In this document: in pieces, positions 7,491 through 15,439 of the stretch
How the letters are laid out: each line of letters begins with the position of its first letter
Numbering within the stretch: position 1 is the first letter of the stretch
NCBI GenBank assembly: GCA_900557435.1
Contig: USSH01000004.1
Location: 1-24,112, forward strand
DNA: 24,112 nt
From: an uncultured Coprococcus sp.
GTDB lineage: Bacteria > Bacillota > Clostridia > Lachnospirales > Lachnospiraceae
Reading direction: 5' to 3'
Translations under genes and position numbers: made by a program
Notes under the pieces: generated by a model
The model's input: only the letters and a program-made list of their open reading frames with translations
Databases searched by the model: none
Told to the model about the DNA's origin: nothing

Positions 7491-8243
7491 TCAATACACA
7501 TAAAAGTACATGCCAAACCAATGCAGCGCAGCCCCCAGCATCACAAAGATATGCCAGATAAAGTGCGCCCCCTTGGTGTCTTTCACAAATGGTATCATGC
7601 CGAGCGTATAGACAACACCACCGCCCACGATCCATCCCAAAAGCGGCTTGTCATTTCTGAACCAGCCCGGAATGAACATGATGGCGCTCCATCCGATGAC
7701 GAAGTACAGCGTATAGTGTATCGGTCTGAACCTGCCCGGGCCGAACACACATATGATGGTGATCCCCGCTATGATGAGTGCCCACTGCACACAGAACAAC
7801 ACTATTCCAAGCACATTTCCCCAGTACACAAGGTACAGCGGAGCAAATGTTCCGCCTATAAGCAGATATATCGAGGAATAGTCAAATCTTCTCCAGAGCC
7901 GCTTGACTGCCAGACCGGATTTGTATGAGTGATACAGGCAGCTCATGAGAAACATCAGTATCAGTGATATTCCATAAAAACACGATGCCATCACTTTGAG
8001 TCCTGTGTCTGACTTCAGGAGAAGAAGGACAAAGCCGGCTATGGCAAGTCCTGCTCCTATTCCGTGGGTGACAGCATTTCCCACTTCCTCAAGAACGGTA
8101 AGCTTTGGCGGCTCATTAAGTTCTCTGTAGTGCTGCCTTTTTGCTCTTTTTACCTCTTTCTTCTCTTCTTTTCTTTTCTCTTTGTCCAGCTCAGCTTTCT
8201 GCTGAGTGCTCATATCTGATTCCGAGTTCTTTATTTCTGCCAT
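7491..8243 (-). CDS. Hemolysin III / PAQR family membrane protein
   Basis: The 250-residue product has seven predicted membrane helices and the metal-site residues of the PAQR/hemolysin III superfamily: NAVTHGIGAG (His60), SCLYH (Ser101, His105) and the C-terminal H-x3-H (His227, His231) in the last helix region. Members are putative metal-dependent membrane amidohydrolases; the bacterial role is not firmly known despite the name. Relative to typical members (about 210-220 residues) it has a strongly charged N-terminal extension of some 45 residues rich in Lys and Glu, likely cytoplasmic. The ATG has only a weak ribosome site. A 205-bp inverted repeat follows directly. Confidence 0.9.
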   Translation of the reverse strand: MAEIKNSESDMSTQQKAELDKEKRKEEKKEVKRAKRQHYRELNEPPKLTVLEEVGNAVTHGIGAGLAIAGFVLLLLKSDTGLKVMASCFYGISLILMFLMSCLYHSYKSGLAVKRLWRRFDYSSIYLLIGGTFAPLYLVYWGNVLGIVLFCVQWALIIAGITIICVFGPGRFRPIHYTLYFVIGWSAIMFIPGWFRNDKPLLGWIVGGGVVYTLGMIPFVKDTKGAHFIWHIFVMLGAALHWFGMYFYVY

Positions 8244-8263
8244 ATTTAATCCTGAAACTTCTT

Positions 8264-8302
8264 TCTATAATTCTATCTATAATTTATTCTGCTATCTATA
8301 AT
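8264..8302. repeat. Short direct repeats of CTATCTATAAT
   Basis: CTATCTATAAT occurs at 8273 and 8292 with a partial copy (TTTCTATAAT) ending at 8271. It lies in the 132-bp gap upstream of the hemolysin III gene. The TATAAT units could mark plus-strand -10 elements, but no plus-strand gene follows, and on the minus strand no convincing -35 partner is seen. Confidence 0.5.
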
Positions 8303-8375
8303 CTGCACTGTCTTACAACCGCAGTTTCCTGCCCCGTGCATTGTGAAGCTCTGAATCTATCATCACTGTAAGCCA

Positions 8376-9974
8376 CTAAAGTGCCTCAAACACCTGCACC
8401 CCGCGCTTCTTCAGCCATATTCTGAACAAACCGGCAATGACAGCTGTCACCACTGCACTTATTATAAGATATGGTGTCAACCCGGTTATATTTCCAAGTA
8501 ATATATATCCCACTACAAGTACTATAATATACACAAAATTAGATAAAAGAGCAACAAGTACTCCCATGCTCTGTTTCACCACCGCTGTCTCCGATGTCCA
8601 GTCAAGCTTTGGCATCTTGAGATTTACCGCGAGCCCGATATAGGCAGTCAGGCACACATAAAGGCATGGTATCAAAAGCATCATCACCCCATTTGTCAGG
8701 GAAGGCTTCACCACAGTCATCAAAGCCGCATCGAGCACCATCGCCGGAACCATCGTGAGTATAACATGCATTCTTATTTTGGATCTGAGTATCTGCCATG
8801 ATGTGACTGGAAGTGATCTCACTATCCACAGCGTCTTTCCCTCAAGGGATACGGACGGTGCGGTCAGATCATTCATGGAGGCTGCCGCGCACACCGCTAT
8901 ACATGCCCCAAATACGAGTATACCATCCGGAAGTCCTGGCATTTTCGAGATCATATCCGTTACAGAATGACCCTTCACAAGACATGCAACCGCCAGAATG
9001 AGCATGAGCAACGTTCCAAGTGAACAGTTCAGCATATACACCGCCGATGATGCCAATCTTCTAAACTCTCTGATAAGCAAAGCCATCTCCTGATTCTTTG
9101 CCCTGTTTCGTTTTGCCACAAGTTTCTTTGCCGCATGACCTGTCTTTGTCGTAACTATACCGATAAAACTTCGTTCCAGAACTATCCACACAGCCAGTGA
9201 TACCACCAGCGTTCCGACTACGGTAAGTGCAAGCTGCATTATGTTACCCGTGGCTGCGCATCCTATGGAATAAAGAGGATACGCAGCCCCCTTTATCTTT
9301 GCGCTGTACGTTTCACTATTTGCCAGAATCTTTGACAGCATCTTATTTGCATTCATGTACACTGCGTAGTAGCCCACTATAAATGCCAGTGAGAGTATAA
9401 CCGTGACATAGCTCTTATTCTTCGTCTTATTGCCTATCTTGCCCACTACCCAGCCAAGTATGCACGAAAGTACCAGAACGACAAATGTCAGGAGGAGCAT
9501 CACTATGACCGCTGAAATCACAGCACCTATCCCCGGATGCGCCACTATCCCATACACTATTATTCCCGGAACCATGGCTGTTGCCGCAAATATCGCGCCC
9601 ATGACATACACGCCTGCCAGTCTGGAAAACAGTATAGCTCTGACCGGTATTGGAAGTGATAACATCAGATCATTGTCCCTCGCCTGATAAAGGCTTGCAT
9701 ATGTATTGAACACGCTTCCAAATATACCTATGGCAAGAGACATCATAGCCATCATGGCCATATACATCCAGTCTAATCCCACGGCGCAGAGCTGAGCACA
9801 CATCGAGTATGCCACGCTGCCGAACATGCTGCCCATGCAGCCGAGTATGAGCACGATATATATGACTATTCCACATACCGCAGCGCCTTTGGATTTAGAT
9901 TTTCCAGTTTTCCGGTCAACAAAAAATCCACTGAAAAGCTGCTTGAGCTGTTTTTTCATCAGTATCTTTATCAT
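8376..9974 (-). CDS. ABC-2 type exporter, membrane subunit
   Basis: The 532-residue product is highly hydrophobic, with about 12 membrane helices in two halves separated by a charged cytoplasmic loop (about residues 275-305, TKTGHAAKKLVAKRNRAKNQ). It matches the large permeases of Firmicute ABC exporters (Pfam ABC_export type), which work with an EcsA-like ATPase. A segment like ARDNDLMLSLPIPVRAILFSRLAGVY, seen near the N-terminus, is typical of the family and includes the coupling region. Its ATG overlaps the ATPase stop in an ATGA arrangement, so the two are translationally coupled. The substrate is unknown. Confidence 0.88.
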   Translation of the reverse strand: MIKILMKKQLKQLFSGFFVDRKTGKSKSKGAAVCGIVIYIVLILGCMGSMFGSVAYSMCAQLCAVGLDWMYMAMMAMMSLAIGIFGSVFNTYASLYQARDNDLMLSLPIPVRAILFSRLAGVYVMGAIFAATAMVPGIIVYGIVAHPGIGAVISAVIVMLLLTFVVLVLSCILGWVVGKIGNKTKNKSYVTVILSLAFIVGYYAVYMNANKMLSKILANSETYSAKIKGAAYPLYSIGCAATGNIMQLALTVVGTLVVSLAVWIVLERSFIGIVTTKTGHAAKKLVAKRNRAKNQEMALLIREFRRLASSAVYMLNCSLGTLLMLILAVACLVKGHSVTDMISKMPGLPDGILVFGACIAVCAAASMNDLTAPSVSLEGKTLWIVRSLPVTSWQILRSKIRMHVILTMVPAMVLDAALMTVVKPSLTNGVMMLLIPCLYVCLTAYIGLAVNLKMPKLDWTSETAVVKQSMGVLVALLSNFVYIIVLVVGYILLGNITGLTPYLIISAVVTAVIAGLFRIWLKKRGVQVFEAL

Positions 9975-10681
9975 GACTCGCCCTCCAGCTCGAGGAACAC
10001 AGACTCCAGAGATTCGTCACCCTTAACCTGCTCCATTATGCCGGCCTTTATAAGCCGTCCGCCTTTGATGATCGCCACTTTATCGCACAGCTTCTCAGCG
10101 ACTTCCAATACATGTGTGGAGAAGAATATCGCCCCTCCGTCATCACACATTTTCCTCATCATCTGCTTGAGTATATGGGAAGCCTTTGGATCAAGTCCGA
10201 CAAATGGCTCATCCATGATGACAAGTTTCGGCTCATGTATCCATGCCGATATGATGGCCAGTTTCTGTTTCATGCCATGAGAATACTCGGATACCAGCTG
10301 TCCGAGGTTATCTTTTATCTCAAGTGCATCCGCATATTTGTCTATAAGCTCGTCCCTGACTTCCTCCGGCACGCCAAATATATCTGCTATAAAATTCAAA
10401 TATCCAATTCCGGTCATGAAATCATACATATCCGGATTGTCTGGGATATATGCAATCTGTTTCTTACATTCCAGCGGTTTTTCCTTTATGGACACGCCAT
10501 CTATAAGGATATCTCCCTCCTCAAAATTCAGGATTCCTGTACACGCCTTTATAGTGGTTGTCTTACCTGCTCCGTTGTGTCCGATGAAACCATATATCTC
10601 CCCCGGCATTATGTGCAGGCTCAGGTTATCTACCGCCAGTTTATCCCCGTATCTCTTTGTGAGATTCTTTATTTGCAGCAT
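9971..10681 (-). CDS. ABC exporter, ATP-binding subunit
   Basis: The ATPase powers the permease encoded just downstream. With the start at 10681 it has 236 residues and all expected motifs: Walker A GHNGAGKTT (34-42), signature YSHGMKQK (133-140), Walker B LVIMDEP (Asp157, Glu158) and a switch His in STHVLEVAEKL. An upstream in-frame ATG at 10738 would add 19 residues encoded by an intergenic repeat; I reject it because AGGAGG lies correctly in front of the ATG at 10681 and the protein then starts with the usual MLQIKNLTKRYG. The closest known type is the EcsA/NatA-like subfamily. It is separated from the MATE gene upstream by one repeat copy. Confidence 0.93.
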   Translation of the reverse strand: MLQIKNLTKRYGDKLAVDNLSLHIMPGEIYGFIGHNGAGKTTTIKACTGILNFEEGDILIDGVSIKEKPLECKKQIAYIPDNPDMYDFMTGIGYLNFIADIFGVPEEVRDELIDKYADALEIKDNLGQLVSEYSHGMKQKLAIISAWIHEPKLVIMDEPFVGLDPKASHILKQMMRKMCDDGGAIFFSTHVLEVAEKLCDKVAIIKGGRLIKAGIMEQVKGDESLESVFLELEGES

Positions 10682-10705
10682 ATTATTTCCTCCTTTTTCA
10701 AAACA

Positions 10706-10736
10706 GGGGACTGAGGTACCTGACCCCTCCGTCCCC
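10706..10736. repeat. Dispersed GGTACC palindromic repeat, single copy
   Basis: This is one copy in minus orientation with an additional CTCCGTCCCC half, as in the copies at 1 and 19270. It has a variant left arm (GGGGACTGAGG) and TGACCCC instead of TGTCCCC. It lies between the end of the MATE gene and the ribosome site of the ABC ATPase gene. Confidence 0.85.
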
Positions 10737-10744
10737 ATAGATTA

Positions 10745-12184
10745 TCACGCTCTATGCTTCTTTCGCTTCATCCTGCCCCTGAACTCATCAAGTGCCGCGC
10801 GGCCCGGTCCCGTCATAGGTTTGATCCACCGTCCTTTTAACAAGTACGGTGTCAGTATGACAAATCTCAGAAGTTCATCCGTGTAAACAAATGAGAATAC
10901 TGCGAGGAATGGCAGCTTGAGCACCATTCCTGCTATCCATGTGGCAGGCACGGAGAACAGCATAAGTCCGCCGATCTCCATAACTGTTCCAACGATGGCC
11001 TCACCGCCTGCACGGAAGCACTCGTTCTGTATATAGCAGCAGGTTCTGACTGCGCCAAAGAACAGATATATGATAAGCATGTACTTCGTGTACATCATAG
11101 CCTCGGCTCCGAGTCCGAACAATCCGAACAGCGGATTATGCAGCAAGGTCATGATGAGCACTATTGTAAATGTGATGGCAGGACACACAAGTGCCGCCCT
11201 CTTGGCATATGAGAGGCCTCTGTCCAGATTACCCGCGCCAACTTCATTTCCCACTGCAACGCTTGACGCATTTGCCAGGCCTCCAAAGAACGCATATACA
11301 AATCCCTCGCACACACGGAACGCCGCCATGGCTGCTATGGCCGAATCGCTCTGATGTCCCATGACGACATTGATTATCATCTGTCCCACACCGTAGAGTA
11401 TTTCGTTACACACGATTGGGAATGCCTTTGACGCATAGGACTTCACAAATCCCATATCAATATCAAATGCTTTTCGCGCACTGAACTTTATCTCATGCCT
11501 GCTCTTTGCAAGATAGAGAATGAGCAGCGCTATGTTCACGATACCAGACACCAGTGTACCTATAGCCGCACCGGCAACTCCCATCTTTGGCGCACCAAAT
11601 CTACCATAGATCAGCACAAAATTGATACAGAAATTGAGTAAAAGTGAGATGACCGAACACACCAGTGGCACCTTCACCCTCTCCGTTGACTTTAAAAGTG
11701 CCGTGATGATTGCGGCAAATACCTGAAGCGGATACGACCATCCAACTATTCTCATATACGGTTTTGCGAGCTCTATGATAGCCTGCTTGTCCGTATATAT
11801 TCCTAATATCCATCCTGGAGCAGCGATGGTGACCACCGCAAATATTATGCCAAATATTCCCGCACATATGATTGCCAGGCCAAAAGCCTTGTTCATTCCC
11901 TCCGGATCCTTGGCTCCCCAGTACTGTGACATGAACAGAAGGGAGCAGCTGACAAATCCCCAATATGTTGAAAACAAAAGTGATCCTATCTGTGCACACA
12001 CACCGACCGCCGCAACGGCTATCTCTCCCTCACTTCCGATCATGATCGTGTCGACCATACTCGCAGTGGTCGCCAGCAGATTCTGCATCGCAATAGGCAC
12101 GGCAAGCACTGCCAGCATTCTGGCAAATTCCTTCCATGTCACCTTTTTATTATTCTTTACAAAGCCCGTAGTAGCACTTCCCAT
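10745..12184 (-). CDS. MATE family efflux transporter
   Basis: The 479-residue product has about 12 membrane helices in two homologous bundles, the size and layout of MATE (NorM/DinF-like) cation-drug antiporters. Family-like features include the N-terminal LAVPIAMQNLLATTASMVDTIMIG and the second-half GQMIINVVMGHQSDSAIAAMA and AVGNEVGAGN segments. Such pumps expel drugs, dyes or metabolites in exchange for sodium or protons; the substrate cannot be read from sequence. AGAGG precedes the ATG. The 130 bp upstream of it before the repeat cluster hold no clear promoter. Confidence 0.92.
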   Translation of the reverse strand: MGSATTGFVKNNKKVTWKEFARMLAVLAVPIAMQNLLATTASMVDTIMIGSEGEIAVAAVGVCAQIGSLLFSTYWGFVSCSLLFMSQYWGAKDPEGMNKAFGLAIICAGIFGIIFAVVTIAAPGWILGIYTDKQAIIELAKPYMRIVGWSYPLQVFAAIITALLKSTERVKVPLVCSVISLLLNFCINFVLIYGRFGAPKMGVAGAAIGTLVSGIVNIALLILYLAKSRHEIKFSARKAFDIDMGFVKSYASKAFPIVCNEILYGVGQMIINVVMGHQSDSAIAAMAAFRVCEGFVYAFFGGLANASSVAVGNEVGAGNLDRGLSYAKRAALVCPAITFTIVLIMTLLHNPLFGLFGLGAEAMMYTKYMLIIYLFFGAVRTCCYIQNECFRAGGEAIVGTVMEIGGLMLFSVPATWIAGMVLKLPFLAVFSFVYTDELLRFVILTPYLLKGRWIKPMTGPGRAALDEFRGRMKRKKHRA

Positions 12185-12314
12185 ATCATTACCTCTTATT
12201 TACTAGTATACCATTATCCATATTTTTGATGCGTTCGACTATTGTACTCCTGTGGTTTTATATTTTCAATGGTTTTCTACCTATATTATAAGAGTTTTCC
12301 AACTACCGCCGAAT

Positions 12315-12496
12315 GGGGACAGGTACCTCCGTCCCCCAAGGGGCCATTTTTTGCCGTTTTTTCGTGAAACAGGCAAATGGGGACAGGTACCTCCGTCCCC
12401 ATAAGGGCCATTTTTTGCCGTTTTTTCGTGAAATCGGCAAATGGGGTCAGGCACCTCCGTCCCCCACCTCCGTCCCCGCAAGGCAGCTCCGTCCCC
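12315..12496. repeat. Tandem cluster of the GGTACC repeat, 64-bp period
   Basis: Three copies start at 12315, 12379 and 12443, each exactly 64 bp apart, followed by two extra CTCCGTCCCC halves up to 12496. The third copy has a GTCAGGCACC variant of the core. The 42-base spacers are alike (GGGCCATTTTTTGCC, then TTTTTTCGTGAAA, then GGCAAAT) and can themselves fold through TTTGCC and GGCAAA. The cluster sits in the 442-bp gap between the MATE and alcohol dehydrogenase genes; reading frames across it are by-products of the repeat. Confidence 0.9.
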
Positions 12497-12497
12497 G

Positions 12498-12529
12498 AAA
12501 AAAGGCATGTGACAAATGCCACATGCCTT
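12498..12529 (-). terminator. Rho-independent terminator of the alcohol dehydrogenase operon
   Basis: A 10-bp perfect stem, AAGGCATGTG paired with CACATGCCTT, has an 8-base loop and a TTTTTT tract on the minus strand. It lies about 100 bases after the alcohol dehydrogenase stop codon and directly adjoins the repeat cluster. The stretch 12530-12626 holds nothing else I can name. Confidence 0.85.
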
Positions 12530-12626
12530 GATAAGCCATCCTGACAAACCCCATTGCTCATCATTACAGCTTATTTTGCTAAATTATCTGATCAAACTAT
12601 TTTATAGTGTTATATCTTTTAGATTT

Positions 12627-13784
12627 CTACAGGGCGTTTCTGTATATCTGTACTATATCAGCCCTTGTAAGCGGAACGTAACATCCCTGGCAGAACCCAT
12701 ACGCGCTGTCTGCCATAGCTTCAAAATGCTCATCACCTATTCCAAGCTCCGCAAGCGTCGCCGGCATTCCAAGGCTTTCAAAGAAATCCCTCGTACGTTT
12801 TATAGCAAGCTTTGCCGCTTCCATGTCACTGCAGCCATCAGAGATGTTCCACACAGCTTTTCCATACTCTGCAAGCTTTGGAGCCGTATTCTCACTCAGT
12901 ATATATTCCATCCATACCGGCGTAAGTATCGCCAGGCCAACTCCGTGGGTGATGTCATAATATGCAGATAGCTCATGCTCTATCGGGTGAACACACCATT
13001 TGACTTTTGCACCAAGAGTGAGCAGACCGTTTAGGGCAAGACTGCTACACCACATAAGATTTGCCCTGGCATCATAATCATCCGGTTTTTCCATGGCAAT
13101 CGGGGCATTCTTCACTACAGTTTTCAGTATTGCAAGGCACATTTGCGCCTGAATGTCCGCTCCCGGCGTATTGGTAAAATAACTTTCAAATACGTGGCTC
13201 ATGATGTCCACAGATCCGGCAGCAGTCTGGGGTCCAGGAACACTGTATGTATATTCAGGATCAAGCACCGCCATTCGCGGCTTTAGCGCATTGTTCGCAA
13301 TATCCAGCTTCTGATTTGTCTCCGGATTGGATATGACTGTTGAGTTGTCCATCTCTGAACCCGTGGCTGCCAGAGTCAGAACCACATATATCGGAAGCGC
13401 CTTGGTTATAAGTGAACTGTCCACCATGAGTTCCCACGGATCGCCTTCGTAGCAGGCACCGGCTGCCACGAGCTTTGCACAATCTATAGAACTTCCGCCA
13501 CCAACAGCAAGTATCATATCTATGCTGTGCGCCTTACACAGTGACACTCCGTCTCTCACAAGTCCAATCTTCGGATTTGGTGCGACGCCAGGCAGTTCAT
13601 ATACGGAGATTCCGCACTCCGCAAGCATTTTCACCGCTGCATCATATATTCCGTTTTTCTTTACGCTCCCGCCGCCGTATACCATGAGTACTGATCTTCC
13701 CGCGTCTGCCAACTCCACAAGGTGCGAAATCTGTCCGGCTCCGAAATATATTTTGGTCGGGATGTCAAATGTAAAATTATTCAT
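12627..13784 (-). CDS. Iron-dependent alcohol dehydrogenase, YqhD/butanol dehydrogenase type
   Basis: The enzyme reduces aldehydes to alcohols (or the reverse), probably with NADPH. With the start at 13784 it has 385 residues, the usual length. It shows GGGS (37-40) and the nucleotide-binding GGGSSID (95-101), and the iron ligands Asp193, His197, His266 and His280, at positions that match the YqhD/BdhA group almost residue for residue. A GGGGAG ribosome site stands before the chosen ATG, and the protein then begins MNNFTFDIPTKIYFG as expected; the ATG at 13835 would add 17 unrelated residues. It is the last gene after an AraC-type regulator. The region before its start is duplicated (see 13769..13879). 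Confidence 0.93.
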   Translation of the reverse strand: MNNFTFDIPTKIYFGAGQISHLVELADAGRSVLMVYGGGSVKKNGIYDAAVKMLAECGISVYELPGVAPNPKIGLVRDGVSLCKAHSIDMILAVGGGSSIDCAKLVAAGACYEGDPWELMVDSSLITKALPIYVVLTLAATGSEMDNSTVISNPETNQKLDIANNALKPRMAVLDPEYTYSVPGPQTAAGSVDIMSHVFESYFTNTPGADIQAQMCLAILKTVVKNAPIAMEKPDDYDARANLMWCSSLALNGLLTLGAKVKWCVHPIEHELSAYYDITHGVGLAILTPVWMEYILSENTAPKLAEYGKAVWNISDGCSDMEAAKLAIKRTRDFFESLGMPATLAELGIGDEHFEAMADSAYGFCQGCYVPLTRADIVQIYRNAL

Positions 13785-13879
13785 AAATGCCAGTCTCCCC
13801 TCTAACAAAATGTTGTTGGTGCATTTGTAATCCATGTTCGGATGTAAAATTATCCATAGACACCAGCCCCCTCTCTAAC
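13769..13879. repeat. Tandem duplication of the alcohol dehydrogenase start region, 73-bp offset
   Basis: Two 38-base blocks (13842..13879 and 13769..13806) align without gaps at a constant offset of 73 bases with 31 identities. Each contains, on the minus strand, GTTAGAG, a G-rich ribosome-site segment, CTGG, and a TATG start followed by ATAATTTTACAT. The upstream block overlaps the stop codon of the AraC gene; the downstream block is the functional start of the dehydrogenase gene. Confidence 0.85.
13777..13857 (-). CDS. Possible short upstream ORF (26 codons) in the alcohol dehydrogenase leader
   Basis: The upstream copy of the duplicated start region has its own G-rich ribosome site and ATG at 13857. 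From it a 26-residue peptide begins MDNFTSEHGL, whose first five codons mimic the dehydrogenase N-terminus (MNNFT). It ends in a TAA at 13777 that overlaps the dehydrogenase start codon region, so ribosomes finishing it would be placed on the true start. The product has no family. It may be only a relic of the duplication, or it may couple translation. Confidence 0.35.
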   Translation of the reverse strand: MDNFTSEHGLQMHQQHFVRGETGIYE

Positions 13880-14705
13880 CCACTGCATATGTCTTGTAGA
13901 ACAACATAGGCGCCATGCCGAAATGGTTCTCAAAATCATGTATCATATGAGCCTGATCTGTGTAGTCAAGTCCACATGCAATGCCGGAATAATCAGGCAG
14001 CCTGCCACTCTTTTTACACATACACAGATAACCGCCCACTCTCTGCGCCCGCATTATATTTGCAAATTTTGAGATCGTGTACCCCGTATACATGCGGAAC
14101 ACCTTATTCAGATATCTGGACGAATACCCACTCGCCTGCTCAAGCTCCGCCAAGCTGTATTTCTTCTTATCGCTGATCATCACATCCAGCAGCCACCTGG
14201 CAAGATCCCACTGTGTGTTGCTCAGCTGCTCACCGTCCGCAGCCTGAAATCTGCCCATGCATCGGAGGACCTCACGGCACTGCGTCTCAAATGTCTCGTG
14301 GCCACATATAGCCTCTATGAGCGAATCATACACATCTCCAGACTCAAGCTCCAGTATGGAACCTCGTATATCCGTTATGCTCTCCCCAACCGCCAGCGGA
14401 GAGTAACCAGGCAGAAATCGTATTCCGAAATATCTGCATCCTTCATGCAGATCCAGACTGTCAAGGTCATCATGCGGACCCACCAGCTCTATTCCAAGGT
14501 CTGTCCTGTTCTTGTCATAATGTATCATGATATCCGCGCAGGCATCTCCCGCAACCGTATATCCATGCCTGCTGTTTGTAAATGTGTACAGAGACGATAT
14601 TCCAAGCTCCAGACATTTGTCATCCCGCATGACCTGCATGGAATCCTCGAAATTGTATGTCTGTATAGTGTTCACCGTTCTCGCCGTATCAAGTCTTGTC
14701 ATCAT
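13875..14705 (-). CDS. AraC family transcriptional regulator
   Basis: The C-terminal 100 residues form the two-helix-turn-helix AraC domain (SLAELEQASGYSSRYLNKVFRMYTGYTISKF, then IACGLDYTDQAHMIHDFENHFGMAPMLFYK). The N-terminal 160 residues look like an effector-binding domain with a cupin-like or DUF6597-like appearance (HYDKNRTDLGIELVG, FGIRFLPGYSPLAVG). I place the start at ATG 14705 because GGAGGTGA lies six bases before it; the ATG at 14720 is part of that ribosome site. It overlaps the preceding gene by 17 bp and its stop is within the duplicated leader of the alcohol dehydrogenase, so it probably controls that gene. Confidence 0.88.
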   Translation of the reverse strand: MMTRLDTARTVNTIQTYNFEDSMQVMRDDKCLELGISSLYTFTNSRHGYTVAGDACADIMIHYDKNRTDLGIELVGPHDDLDSLDLHEGCRYFGIRFLPGYSPLAVGESITDIRGSILELESGDVYDSLIEAICGHETFETQCREVLRCMGRFQAADGEQLSNTQWDLARWLLDVMISDKKKYSLAELEQASGYSSRYLNKVFRMYTGYTISKFANIMRAQRVGGYLCMCKKSGRLPDYSGIACGLDYTDQAHMIHDFENHFGMAPMLFYKTYAVG

Positions 14706-15366
14706 CCCTGTCACCTCCATGAATAATACTGGTGAGCATACGCATAAGCTCCATGAACTGGTATATCTCCTGTTTCACAGGCATGATCACCTGCATCACC
14801 GGCGGCATGAGTATCCACGTGGCTGAACCCACCATGCTCCTCACGCTTATGAGCCATCTGCCATAATCCATCTGATACCTGATGCTCACTCCCAGCAGAC
14901 CAAGCTGCTGTATCTTGCCAATCACGATGGGTGCATTAAGCAGTTCAAGTATCTGCCGTTCCCGCATATCAGGCTGTCTGTCGGCACATGCACTCTCAAA
15001 TTTCATGGATCTTGTCCTTACCATACCATCCAGTTTGAGTTCAAAACTGTAATACCGTTTCTCATTTGCCCTGACAACAGACTGTATGAGCAGGTTGTAT
15101 GATATTGCCGCAAATCTGTTCTCCACATCATACACAAGCATCACATCCTCAAGTGGTGCAAGACCATTTATGTGAAGTTTCCTGTACAGCATATCGCCAT
15201 CTAACACCTCACAGTTATCAGGCAGCACCTGACAGAACATATCAGCCACGGCTTCAAGCTTCCTGTCAGCCTTTTTATTCATCTTAATCCTTGTCGCCTC
15301 TATTCTTCTGCCGTCGATGTCCAGAAGCTGAAACTCTCTCTCCGAACTCTTTAGTGCCATGCTCAT
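14689..15366 (-). CDS. Conserved-looking protein of unknown function
   Basis: The 225-residue product begins with a hydrophilic domain (residues 1-150, with LDIDGRRIEATRI, DCPGDMLYRKL-like and YSFELKLDGMVRTRSMKFE segments) and ends with a moderately hydrophobic helix rich in Met, Ile and Leu (WILMPPVMQVIMPVKQEIYQFMELMRMLTSI) and a charged tail, GGDRDDDKT. I do not recognise a family. Its 3' end overlaps the AraC gene, so the two are likely co-translated and may work together. The ATG has a weak GGATG ribosome site. An alternative start 6 bases downstream (third codon) cannot be excluded. Confidence 0.7.
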   Translation of the reverse strand: MSMALKSSEREFQLLDIDGRRIEATRIKMNKKADRKLEAVADMFCQVLPDNCEVLDGDMLYRKLHINGLAPLEDVMLVYDVENRFAAISYNLLIQSVVRANEKRYYSFELKLDGMVRTRSMKFESACADRQPDMRERQILELLNAPIVIGKIQQLGLLGVSIRYQMDYGRWLISVRSMVGSATWILMPPVMQVIMPVKQEIYQFMELMRMLTSIIHGGDRDDDKT

Positions 15367-15439
15367 AACTCATCATCCTTTCCACTTTAGCCAAATGATA
15401 TGACGCCGTAACATTTCACGCTGCTAAAAATCTAATTTT

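Noticed and set aside
10112..10714. A 200-codon plus-strand ORF over the ABC ATPase gene
   Set aside because: It is antisense to a gene with all ABC motifs; similar shadows at 10338..10886 and 17533..18084 were dropped for the same reason.
10682..10738. N-terminal extension of the ABC ATPase from ATG 10738
   Set aside because: The extra residues come from the intergenic repeat, and the ribosome site is in front of ATG 10681.
12315..12496. CRISPR array (regular repeats and spacers)
   Set aside because: Only three units per cluster, the repeats are palindromic, the spacers resemble one another, and no cas gene is present; similar clusters are scattered between genes.
12281..12564. Two overlapping minus-strand ORFs of about 90 codons with GDGGTCPH-type sequence
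   Set aside because: They are translations of the repeat cluster, repetitive in sequence, without a ribosome site and across a terminator.
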